Positions 33,755-40,881 of a stretch of DNA of 64,000 bases are shown here, piece by piece; the stretch's first letter is position 1, and each line of letters starts with the position of its first letter. The position numbers and the translations under genes are program-made. The stretch comes from Bradyrhizobium diazoefficiens. Its GTDB lineage: Bacteria; Pseudomonadota; Alphaproteobacteria; Rhizobiales; Xanthobacteraceae. The notes beneath the pieces were generated by a model that saw only the letters and a list, made by a program, of their open reading frames with translations, was not told the DNA's origin and made no database searches. Location: contig NZ_JAFCJJ010000029.1 of assembly GCF_018131015.1 (NCBI RefSeq), positions 1 to 64,000 on the forward strand, in the 5' to 3' direction.

Positions 33755-34243
33755 ATGACCACGGTCGTATTCAACCGCCGCAACCTCCTCATCACTGGCG
33801 GCGCCGTCCTCGCAACCGGAGCGTCCGGGCTGTTGCTGCCGGTCCGCGCCGACGGTCTTGCAGCGACCGATTCCATGCCGGGCGGGGCGAACAACTACCG
33901 CAAGGGCGCGGCGATCGTGGACCGGATCGGCAAGGGCGGCTTCTGGATGAGCGGCACCGTGCGCCGCGCCGGCGACGGCGCGCCGCTGGCCGGGCAACGC
34001 ATCCAGATCTGGGCGCATACCGTCGAAGGGCAGGAGCACGAGCCGCAGAGTCACGGCGCCACACTCACCGACAAGGACGGAAAATTCCGGCTCGAAATGC
34101 CGCAGATCATTCCGATCTTCGGCCAGCCGCATGGTCACCTCGCCTATGACAGCGGCGAGTTCAAAACCGTTTTCCTGCGGCCGGTGATGCGCAGCCCGAA
34201 GGAGACGAGCCTCGAGGCGCATTTCGTCCTGCAGCCGGCCTGA
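33755..34243 (+). CDS. Tat-exported intradiol dioxygenase-like protein
   Basis: A 162-residue protein with a twin-arginine signal (NRRNLLITGGAVLATG). The mature domain has GTVRRAGDGAPLAGQRIQIW and ATLTDKDGKFRLEMP, the beta-sandwich pattern of intradiol ring-cleavage dioxygenase-like and transthyretin-like domains. It is shorter than true dioxygenases, so activity is doubtful. CGGAGGG precedes ATG 33755; the much longer upstream frame from 33131 is discarded. It is 7 bases before a ferric-reductase-like gene, so the two probably act together in the envelope. Confidence 0.72.
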   Translation: MTTVVFNRRNLLITGGAVLATGASGLLLPVRADGLAATDSMPGGANNYRKGAAIVDRIGKGGFWMSGTVRRAGDGAPLAGQRIQIWAHTVEGQEHEPQSHGATLTDKDGKFRLEMPQIIPIFGQPHGHLAYDSGEFKTVFLRPVMRSPKETSLEAHFVLQPA

Positions 34244-34250
34244 TTTGCGA

Positions 34251-34889
34251 ATGAATGGGTGGAAACGGCCCCGGGTGATCCTGATCTGGGCCGCCCTTGC
34301 GCTGGCCATTGGCCTGCCGATCGCCGCTGCGGCCATGAGCGAGCAGCTCGCCTGGCGCGGTCCGGTCTACATCCTCGCTGGATTCGCCGGCATCGTTGCG
34401 CTGGGTCTTGTACTGGTTCAGCCGCTGCTGATCGGCGGATACCTGCCGGGATTGTCGGCCTATCGCGGCCGTCGCGCCCATCACTGGATCGGCGGTGCGC
34501 TGGCGCTCGCGGTGGTGATCCACGTCGCAGGCCTCTGGATCACCAGTCCGCCCGACATGATCGACGCCCTGACTTACGTCTCGCCGACGCCGTTCTCACC
34601 GTTTGGCGTGACCGCGATGTGGGCCATCTTCATCGTCGCGTTGCTGGCGTCCCTGCGCACGCGATGGGGATGGCGGCCGCGAACCTGGCGCTTCGTCCAC
34701 ATGCCGCTCGCGATCGTCATCGTCGCGGGCAGCGTGGTCCATTGCCTGCTGATCGAGGGGACGATGGAGAAGGTCTCGAAGATGGCGCTGTGCGCGCTGG
34801 TCGTCGCGGCGACCGTCAAGGTCATGGCGGACCTGCAGGTGTGGCGGAAGCGCAGGGCGCTCCGCCGCGAGAGCGTTGCCCGGCAATAG
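34251..34889 (+). CDS. Ferric reductase-like transmembrane protein
   Basis: A 212-residue polytopic protein with about six hydrophobic segments. Histidines at HHWIGGALALAVVIHVAGLW and RFVHMPLAIVIVAGSVVHCLL fit the paired haem ligands of the ferric-reductase-like domain (PF01794). It would move electrons across the inner membrane by haem b. It directly follows the Tat-exported dioxygenase-like gene, which may be its partner. Start ATG 34251; an earlier TTG at 34245 is weaker. Confidence 0.8.
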   Translation: MNGWKRPRVILIWAALALAIGLPIAAAAMSEQLAWRGPVYILAGFAGIVALGLVLVQPLLIGGYLPGLSAYRGRRAHHWIGGALALAVVIHVAGLWITSPPDMIDALTYVSPTPFSPFGVTAMWAIFIVALLASLRTRWGWRPRTWRFVHMPLAIVIVAGSVVHCLLIEGTMEKVSKMALCALVVAATVKVMADLQVWRKRRALRRESVARQ

Positions 34890-34905
34890 CGGGAGAGCGG
34901 CCCTG

Positions 34906-35637
34906 CTAGCCAGCAGGCGTGCGGACGAGGTTGTCGACGATGCCGCTTCCCTCGTCCATGAGCTGTTGCGCGCTCATCCAGACGTCGCGACCCCTGACCT
35001 TCTTGCGCATGGAGGCGAGCCAGACCCCGTTGACGCCGCGGATGCCGATGTCGTCACGGAACAGCTCGTCGGTGGCTTGCGTCTCCAGGGTCTTGACGAC
35101 CTCCGTGAACAGAGCCTTCTGGGATTCGGTGAGCTCCTGGCGCTTCATGTCGCCCTTCGGGTTCTCCTTCATATTGTCCTTCATGTTGCCCCTGGCACTG
35201 GCGTTCAGGCTGGCCTGGTGAAACATGAAGTAGGCATCGGGATCGGCCATGCGCCTTGTCCCGGCGAGAAAGATCGGAACGCACATCGAGGCGCAGACGC
35301 CGGCCTTCTGCACCAGCGTGTCGATCGCCTGGTTGCGCGCGCGGATCGCGGCGACGACCTTGCGCCCGTGCTCGATCGAGCCGCCCGGCGAGTTGAGAAT
35401 GAGGACGAGCCGGCGCCGGTCGGCCTTGTAGCGCTCGAAAGCCGCCGCGATGCGCTCACTCATCGGCTCCTGCACGGGCCCGCTCCAGCCGAGCACGATG
35501 CGGTCGCCCTCTTCGTTGATCGACAGGGTTTGCCGGGAGGCCACGTCTGCGGAGCCGGACGGCCATTGGAAACTGGCCCAGACCAGCAGGATGGCGCCGG
35601 CGCCGCCAATGAATTTGAGCAGTGACAAGTCCATCAC
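34906..35637 (-). CDS. Membrane-anchored ClpP-like serine protease
   Basis: A 243-residue protein with one N-terminal hydrophobic anchor (LLKFIGGAGAILLVWASF) and a ClpP/crotonase-fold domain. ILNSPGGSI (about 80-88), VCASMCVPIFLAG with S117 as candidate nucleophile and FMFHQ with H140 match the ClpP active-site blocks. No Clp ATPase is nearby, so it may act alone, as do SppA and NfeD-linked proteases. The downstream insert (NASARGNMKDNMKENPKG) is atypical. It is followed on the same strand by nothing obvious; upstream lies a two-TM protein gene. Confidence 0.75.
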   Translation of the reverse strand: MMDLSLLKFIGGAGAILLVWASFQWPSGSADVASRQTLSINEEGDRIVLGWSGPVQEPMSERIAAAFERYKADRRRLVLILNSPGGSIEHGRKVVAAIRARNQAIDTLVQKAGVCASMCVPIFLAGTRRMADPDAYFMFHQASLNASARGNMKDNMKENPKGDMKRQELTESQKALFTEVVKTLETQATDELFRDDIGIRGVNGVWLASMRKKVRGRDVWMSAQQLMDEGSGIVDNLVRTPAG

Positions 35638-35653
35638 CTCAAATCAGCGGGGA

Positions 35654-36199
35654 TCATCGGTCCGAAAAGGTATTGGCCGCTCTCCAGAAGATCAGCAGCG
35701 CGCCGAAAGCAAACAGGATCAGAAAACCAGTCGAGACGATGAACGTCAGCGTCCGGTTCCAGAGCTTGGTTTCCGCTGAGTAGAAGATCGAGACCGCGTC
35801 GCGATCTGTCGTCGAGCGCACCGGCACCAGCGCCTCGCCGCCGCCACTCGAGAACAGCATGACGAACCGGTAGGTCGTCGGCGCCTGATGGGGCAGGGCG
35901 ACCGACCTGATCTTGACGCTGCAGAAGGTGATCACGAAGTTCGTGCGCTCGCACTTGCCCTCCGAGGCCTGCAGGTCATAGGCCGGCTGCCAGGTCCCGG
36001 CCAGGCGATGGTCGCGAACAATGTCCGGACCGTAGCTCACGAACAGGCCGTAAAGCATCGCGGCAATGGCGAGGAATACGATCAGCCATTTGATCGGACT
36101 GCCCGGGGCCGGGGCGGTTTCACTCTGGTCCCTTGCCGCAGCCATGCCGGCATTGAGAGCAGTGGCACCACTTGCGGATTGACGCTTGCCGAACGCCAT
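35654..36199 (-). CDS. Two-TM hypothetical protein
   Basis: A 181-residue protein with two hydrophobic segments (WLIVFLAIAAMLYGLFVSYG near residues 38-57 and LTFIVSTGFLILFAFGALLI near 150-170) and a soluble domain of about 90 residues between them. The domain has two Cys (GKCERTNFVITFCSV). ATG 36199 is taken; the frame extends to 36217. The gap to the ClpP-like gene is 16 bases, so the two are probably an operon. Function unknown. Confidence 0.7.
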   Translation of the reverse strand: MAFGKRQSASGATALNAGMAAARDQSETAPAPGSPIKWLIVFLAIAAMLYGLFVSYGPDIVRDHRLAGTWQPAYDLQASEGKCERTNFVITFCSVKIRSVALPHQAPTTYRFVMLFSSGGGEALVPVRSTTDRDAVSIFYSAETKLWNRTLTFIVSTGFLILFAFGALLIFWRAANTFSDR

Positions 36200-36640
36200 C
36201 GTGGTCACTCCTGACACGGAAAGCCGGCTGCTACTTAAGGATGAACCCTATAAGACTTCGCTAAAGGGCATCGGCGAATTCTCAGGATGCAAGCGTGGTT
36301 GGTCTGGACAGGGTGCCTGACCCATCCTGCTTCGCCGTCGGGACACTGGCCCGAGGGACAATGCACAAGAGTCCAATTCACGCCGGCGTTGCGATGTGTC
36401 GTGATCCGCACTGCCTGCCGATGACCCCTGATCCGGCCGACAGGTGGTGTTCGCCCTTGGCCTCGCAAGGTCCCCTGGACCTCGGCCAAGGGCGGGCGCC
36501 CGAACCGCGTGGGGACTTCTCGTCGCTGACAATATCAGGTCCACCCGATCGCAAGCCCTTGCCATCATGCCTTCCCCAGCGGTTAGGATGGGATTCGTTT
36601 CGCGCTATCCATCCTGCGAGCTTGTCGAAAGGGCCATTGG
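36200..36640. other. Gene-free stretch
   Basis: About 440 bases with no convincing gene. A frame at 36295-36648 is open on the plus strand but has no recognisable protein features or strong ribosome site. A short inverted repeat (GGATGGGATTCG ... GCTATCCATCC) lies near 36587-36615 and resembles the element at 37167-37244. Confidence 0.45.
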
Positions 36641-37138
36641 ATGAGTGATGAGCAGGACAAGCAGCGTTCCGACGCCGAGGCGGCAGTCGAGCGCGAAATC
36701 CGCCAGGGCCGGAAGTTCACGGCGCAGGAGGCCATGGGGCGGATGGTCGGCCCGGGCTCGATGAAAGGCGGCTCCGCGGTTCCCAGAGACCAGGAAGCCG
36801 AGATGGCGATCGGGACCTGGCTCGCAACCAACCTCACGGATTCGACGGGATCACTGCAGGCGCTGCTGCATCGCCGGCTCAGGCAAAGCGCGCTGCTGCA
36901 GAACAACCTCGACCAGCCGCTCGTTGCCCTGGCGGGTTACTGCCAGCAGGTTCTCGCCTCGGATTATCACCTGACAGAACTCGTCCGTGAAGCGGATGTG
37001 GAATGGGGGCGGCGGATGGACGAGCGACCCCATTTCAACAGGGAAGGTTCTGAGCCGGATCCGGACGACCCCTACACCAACGAGTCCGTTCGCGCGGCAT
37101 TGCGCGACATCGTGGCGAAGATTTCGGGGGCAGGGTAG
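36641..37138 (+). CDS. Hypothetical protein
   Basis: A 165-residue soluble protein with no signal or membrane segment. It opens with a charged helix (MSDEQDKQRSDAEAAVEREI) followed by RKFTAQEAMGRMVGPGSM and a helical half (LQALLHRRLRQSALLQNNLD). I do not recognise a family. Codon use fits the neighbours. Confidence 0.65.
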   Translation: MSDEQDKQRSDAEAAVEREIRQGRKFTAQEAMGRMVGPGSMKGGSAVPRDQEAEMAIGTWLATNLTDSTGSLQALLHRRLRQSALLQNNLDQPLVALAGYCQQVLASDYHLTELVREADVEWGRRMDERPHFNREGSEPDPDDPYTNESVRAALRDIVAKISGAG

Positions 37139-37166
37139 AGGTCGTTCTTCCAGCGCGTAGCGCGTC

Positions 37167-37244
37167 GGATGGGTCGAGCGACGCGAAACCCATCACGACC
37201 TGGTGCGGCATGCATGATGGGTTTCGCAAGCGCTCAACCCATCC
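37167..37244. repeat. Inverted-repeat element between convergent genes
   Basis: Outer arms GGATGGGT (37167-37174) and ACCCATCC (37237-37244) and inner arms CGAAACCCATCA and TGATGGGTTTCG form a cruciform-like pair of hairpins. It lies between convergent genes and may terminate transcription. The motif GGGTTTCGC ... CTCAACCCATCC is a dispersed repeat in this group of bacteria. Confidence 0.65.
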
Positions 37245-37258
37245 TGCACGGGCTTCAC

Positions 37259-37495
37259 CTAGTATCCCCGCGCCTTGTTGTCAGCCACCCAGGCGTCCAT
37301 GCTTTCCTGGCAGGCGGCACTGATATGGCCGCGCCGCTTGTTCAGGCAGGCGACGATGCGGCCGCCGCCGGCTTCGACTGTCGGGCAATATTTGAAGTAG
37401 TCCACCCTGCAGGAGATTTCCATTGGCTGAGCGGCGAGAGCGGCTTGGGAATATGCAATTGCGGCCACGGCCCCGACGAGGCAAAGCTTGGTCAT
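37259..37495 (-). CDS. Small secreted Cys-containing hypothetical protein
   Basis: A 78-residue protein with a Sec signal peptide (MTKLCLVGAVAAIAYSQAAL, cleavage near ALAA) and a short mature domain with four Cys (ISCRVDYFKYCPTVEAGGGR and ACLNKRRGHISAACQ), spaced like the Cys-rich GLG1-type repeat. GGAGATCGTC precedes ATG 37495. Likely periplasmic and disulfide bonded. Function unknown. Confidence 0.75.
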   Translation of the reverse strand: MTKLCLVGAVAAIAYSQAALAAQPMEISCRVDYFKYCPTVEAGGGRIVACLNKRRGHISAACQESMDAWVADNKARGY

Positions 37496-37585
37496 GACGA
37501 TCTCCCATTCGCATCTGATCGACCGTTGCAAATGGTCGCATCTCGACACGCCGACGTCAACGATCAGCGAGCGGCGCGCGGGATT

Positions 37586-38530
37586 TCAGAAGCGTTTGCT
37601 TCGCAGAAGGGTCTCGGACGGAAGTTCGCCAAACGTAGCCTTGTAGGAGTGGGCGAGCTCGCCCATGTGAAAGAATCCGTTCGCGAAGGCCGCCGACGAC
37701 ACCGACGTCATCGGCATCCCCTTTGCGAGCTGGGCACGTAATGACCAAAGCCGTCTGTTACGGAGGTGCTGATGCAGGCTCGCGCCATGAACTGCGTTGA
37801 CGGCAAGTTGCAGCGTTCGGATCGAGGTCCCGAGCTCATGCGCGAGGGCATCGCTGTAAAGCGGCGTTTCAGGATGCGAACGCGCAAAATCATCCAGCCG
37901 GGACACCAGCTTGCAGTGCCTTTCGAACGCGCGGGGACTTGCGCGTCGCGCCTTCCTGGAAACCAGCACGTGATCGAGCGCATCGATCAGCTCGTGCCGG
38001 AGCGCCTCGGCCGCGAACCCGAATTCCAGGCGCGGGATGGGGCTCGAGCACAGGGCCAGGATGTTTCGAATGACACGTTGCAGCCGCGAGAGATGCTCGT
38101 CACTCGCGTTGTGCAGATGCAATTTCCCATCCGACTCCTCCCACCCTCGATTTTGCATGTCGGACGAAAAGCGGATGACAGCAAACGTATTCGGAGCCGG
38201 TTCGCGAGCGTCGAAAAGAATTTCGCTCCGGAGCAATCCAACCTCGGACGCGCTCCAGGCCTGTGCGTTGAAGACGGTCTCGCCTTGCGGGCCCATCGGC
38301 ACGATCACCGTGCAGCCCATCGCATACATCATCGCGGAAAGACTGCGAGGTGATGTTTGTTCGAGTATCAACAGGACGCCGGGCAGCGCGGTAATCGCGC
38401 GACGGTGGCAATAGGGTCCGAGCAAGGCCTGCCGCTCGATGTCCAGGAAGCCGATCGCCTGGAATTGGTCGGGGTCCGCCACGCGCAGCAGTCTCAGATG
38501 CGCGGATTGCTTCAGGTTCGCAAATGGCAA
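37586..38530 (-). CDS. AraC family transcriptional regulator
   Basis: A 314-residue regulator with a C-terminal double helix-turn-helix (about 215-310; DALAHELGTSIRTLQLAVNA and AFANGFFHMGELAHSYKATF) and an N-terminal ligand domain. The ending FGELPSETLLR is the usual AraC close. The target is not apparent. It is divergent from the small protein gene at 38654. Confidence 0.88.
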   Translation of the reverse strand: MPFANLKQSAHLRLLRVADPDQFQAIGFLDIERQALLGPYCHRRAITALPGVLLILEQTSPRSLSAMMYAMGCTVIVPMGPQGETVFNAQAWSASEVGLLRSEILFDAREPAPNTFAVIRFSSDMQNRGWEESDGKLHLHNASDEHLSRLQRVIRNILALCSSPIPRLEFGFAAEALRHELIDALDHVLVSRKARRASPRAFERHCKLVSRLDDFARSHPETPLYSDALAHELGTSIRTLQLAVNAVHGASLHQHLRNRRLWSLRAQLAKGMPMTSVSSAAFANGFFHMGELAHSYKATFGELPSETLLRSKRF

Positions 38531-38653
38531 GAGCTTGCACCTTACCCGGTTGAGCAGGATCGATTTCAGCCGAATTCCGATTGGAGCATTCGTTGCCCTT
38601 TATATGACTCGCAGCATACTATCAACATTGTCATCAATGGGAGGAGGCTCGGC

Positions 38654-39091
38654 ATGCCCGGCAAGATCGTACCCCTCAGTCAACAGGCCGCATCCTCCGC
38701 CGCGGTCGCGACAGAGCGCCTTTGCAGCATCCGGGCCGAGATCGAGGCCTCTGTCTCCCACCTCGAATTCAAGCGCCTGACGCCAAGCGAGATGGCGAGG
38801 GCTTTGCGGATCTTCGACGCCGCCAACGCATGCATCCGGATCGTGCTGTCGGATTTCGGCAAGGACCCCGCGATCAACCATCTCATCGACCAATCGCACG
38901 GAATCAAGGCGCTGATCGAGACCGCCCGTGAGCACTTGGCATGTCTGGACGCTGAGTCGCCGCGGGTTCCTCAGCATGGATCGGATCAGAGGACGGCTTC
39001 CGGCAGGCTTGATCGGAAGCTGGCGATCTGCCGATTTCCGGCGGCTTGCGCAAGCGAGGCTTGGCGCCGACCAGTTAGATGGTGTCGATAG
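38654..39091 (+). CDS. Hypothetical protein
   Basis: A 145-residue soluble protein with a helical N-terminal two thirds (ERLCSIRAEIEASVSHLEFK, RALRIFDAANACIRIVL). GGAGGAGG lies 7 bases before ATG 38654. The last 40 residues (GSDQRTASGRLDRKLAICRF and on) lack order and may be a frame-shifted tail. I do not recognise a family. Confidence 0.55.
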   Translation: MPGKIVPLSQQAASSAAVATERLCSIRAEIEASVSHLEFKRLTPSEMARALRIFDAANACIRIVLSDFGKDPAINHLIDQSHGIKALIETAREHLACLDAESPRVPQHGSDQRTASGRLDRKLAICRFPAACASEAWRRPVRWCR

Positions 39092-39240
39092 CTCATCCGC
39101 GTGTGTTTGAGGTATCTCCGCGCCATCCTACCGGAACGGCGGCTGACAAGGTACGCGGCGCGTCGCAAACGCTGAGCGGAGAGACGGGACGTCTGACGGA
39201 GGCGGTCCGGCGGTTCGCGGAGACGATCAGGGCTGCGTGA
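39079..39240 (+). pseudogene. Chemoreceptor C-terminal tail remnant
   Basis: The last 25 or so codons of this 53-codon frame encode ASQTLSGETGRLTEAVRRF then AETIRAA and a stop, which is the sequence style of the end of a methyl-accepting chemotaxis protein (the intact one here ends GFMNTIRAA). No signalling hairpin, HAMP or membrane segment lies upstream. The piece therefore looks like a leftover of a deleted or rearranged chemoreceptor gene. Confidence 0.5.
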
Positions 39241-39315
39241 GCGCGAGAGCGTTGAGCCACATCAAGTCGCTCGTCGCCTGGTGCGATACCTTCTCCGATC
39301 TGGAGGGTCGCAATC

Positions 39316-39963
39316 ATGCTTCCGTTCAGTCGCGAGCAATTTCTGTCCGTCTTCGTGGACTACAACAGCGCGATCTGGCCGGCACAGGTCGGGGCCTACC
39401 TGCTGGGCTGCCTGGCGATCGTCCTCTTGTTCGGGAAAGCTGCGTACGCCGATCGCATGATCGCCGGCGTGCTGGCGACCATGTGGCTCTGGACCGGGAT
39501 CGCATATCACGAGGTTTTCTTCTCGACCATCAACAAGGCCGCCTACCTCTTCGGTGCGTTGTTCGTCGCCCAGGGCGCTTGTCTGCTTTATTCGGGCGTG
39601 TATCACGATCGCCTCCGTTTCGGTTTTGAATCCGGGGCAGCCGCATGGGTTGGTATGGCGCTGGTGACGTACGCAGCGATTGTCTATCCGTTGATCGGGA
39701 TGACGACCGGCCATCGGCTTGCCGAAACGCCGATGTTTGGTGTCACGCCATGCCCGGTGACCATATTCACGTTCGGACTGCTGTTGTTGACCGTGCGTTC
39801 CGTCCCGCGTTGGCTGCTCGCCATTCCCTTTGCCTGGTCACTGATCGGCGGCAGCGCCGCCATCGTTCTCGACGTGCCGCAAGACTGGCTGCTCCTCGCA
39901 AGCGGCTGGATCGCCCTGCCGCTGGTCGTCTTGCGTGATCGGCAGGCGGTGGAGCCCGCGTAG
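39316..39963 (+). CDS. DUF6064 family membrane protein
   Basis: A 215-residue polytopic protein with about six membrane segments, starting MLPFSREQFLSVFVDYNSAI and with WTGIAYHEVFFSTINKAAYL, which match the DUF6064 family as I know it. Function unknown. ATG 39316 follows GGAGGGTCGCAATC. No partner is clear. Confidence 0.8.
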   Translation: MLPFSREQFLSVFVDYNSAIWPAQVGAYLLGCLAIVLLFGKAAYADRMIAGVLATMWLWTGIAYHEVFFSTINKAAYLFGALFVAQGACLLYSGVYHDRLRFGFESGAAAWVGMALVTYAAIVYPLIGMTTGHRLAETPMFGVTPCPVTIFTFGLLLLTVRSVPRWLLAIPFAWSLIGGSAAIVLDVPQDWLLLASGWIALPLVVLRDRQAVEPA

Positions 39964-40113
39964 GATGGCTGGAGCAGTTGCGAACCCGCTTGCTTCGCAC
40001 TGAACAAGTCCTCGACGGGTTTCGCTTCGCTCTACTCTTCGACGAGCTTGTTCAGCAGGTCGGTCGGAATTGTCACACCGATCCTTGAGCCGCTTTGAGA
40101 TTATCGTGTACCG

Positions 40114-40881
40114 CTATTCGATCACGAAACCGACCCGCACGTTTCGTTTCCAATAGTCGTAACCGAACCAGCCATATCCCTTGTTGCCCCAGCCGGTCCC
40201 ATACGAGTTCTGAACGAGGAAGGCACGCTTGGCGTTGTCGTAGCCGACGACGGCCATGGAGTGTCCCTCCCCCGGAATGTCGTCGTCCTGCAGCACGTCG
40301 TCCCCGCGCAGCTGGTTCAGTTTGGGCGTCGTGTGCGTTGCAAAGATGACTGGCACGCCTCGCGCCAATTGTTCCTTCACCTTGTCGACCGAGCTGGCGT
40401 CGAATGCGCTCCAGGCCCTGATGCGAAACTGCCGGGCAAGGTCGATCTCTGCCGCCGTCGGCTTTCGCGCGCACGAGCCGGCATCGAAGGCAAATTGCTC
40501 GAGAGGTAACGCGCCGACGTCGCGGAGGTAATCAAGAGTCGCCGAGATGGATGTGCCCCGACCGCACCAGCGATCACCCGAAACCGCATTATAGGTGAAG
40601 GCTGGCGAAAGCCGTAAGTCGGGATCAAGTCCGCGCTTGCGCAACGCGAATGAGGCCGCGACATATGTCGCGCTCCAGGAAACGCAGGTGCTGGTTCTCG
40701 ATTGCGCGCGGACCGAAGGCAGTTTGGAGGACAGGTCGATTTTCTCAGGCAGCACCCCGCGGTAAACTTGCGGCTCTGCGGCCTGCTTGAGACCATCCAA
40801 TGTTTCAATGATCGCACCTTGAGCTGAAGCCCCGCTTGGCGCGGCCAGTGCAACAAGGAAGGAGACGGCGATTCTCTTCAT
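40114..40881 (-). CDS. Secreted papain-like C1A cysteine protease
   Basis: A 255-residue protease with a Sec signal peptide (MKRIAVSFLVALAAPSGASA). The full papain catalytic set is present: oxyanion Q60 and C66 (six residues apart, as in papain) in RAQSRTSTCVSWSA, H207 in GHSMAVVGYD and N225 in VQNSYGTGWG. No cleavable inhibitory propeptide of the eukaryotic type is visible; residues 21-45 may serve. Its ATG overlaps the stop of the caspase-like gene by 4 bases, so both are made together and both are exported. Confidence 0.88.
   Translation of the reverse strand: MKRIAVSFLVALAAPSGASAQGAIIETLDGLKQAAEPQVYRGVLPEKIDLSSKLPSVRAQSRTSTCVSWSATYVAASFALRKRGLDPDLRLSPAFTYNAVSGDRWCGRGTSISATLDYLRDVGALPLEQFAFDAGSCARKPTAAEIDLARQFRIRAWSAFDASSVDKVKEQLARGVPVIFATHTTPKLNQLRGDDVLQDDDIPGEGHSMAVVGYDNAKRAFLVQNSYGTGWGNKGYGWFGYDYWKRNVRVGFVIE

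Noticed and set aside
33131..34243. 370-codon frame reading through tai4 into the Tat protein
   Set aside because: The front part is the other frame of tae4/tai4 and is arginine-rich. The twin-arginine start at 33755 is the true start.
36295..36648. Plus-strand frame of 117 codons in a gene-poor stretch
   Set aside because: There is no ribosome site of note, no protein-like composition and an overlap with the start of the next gene.
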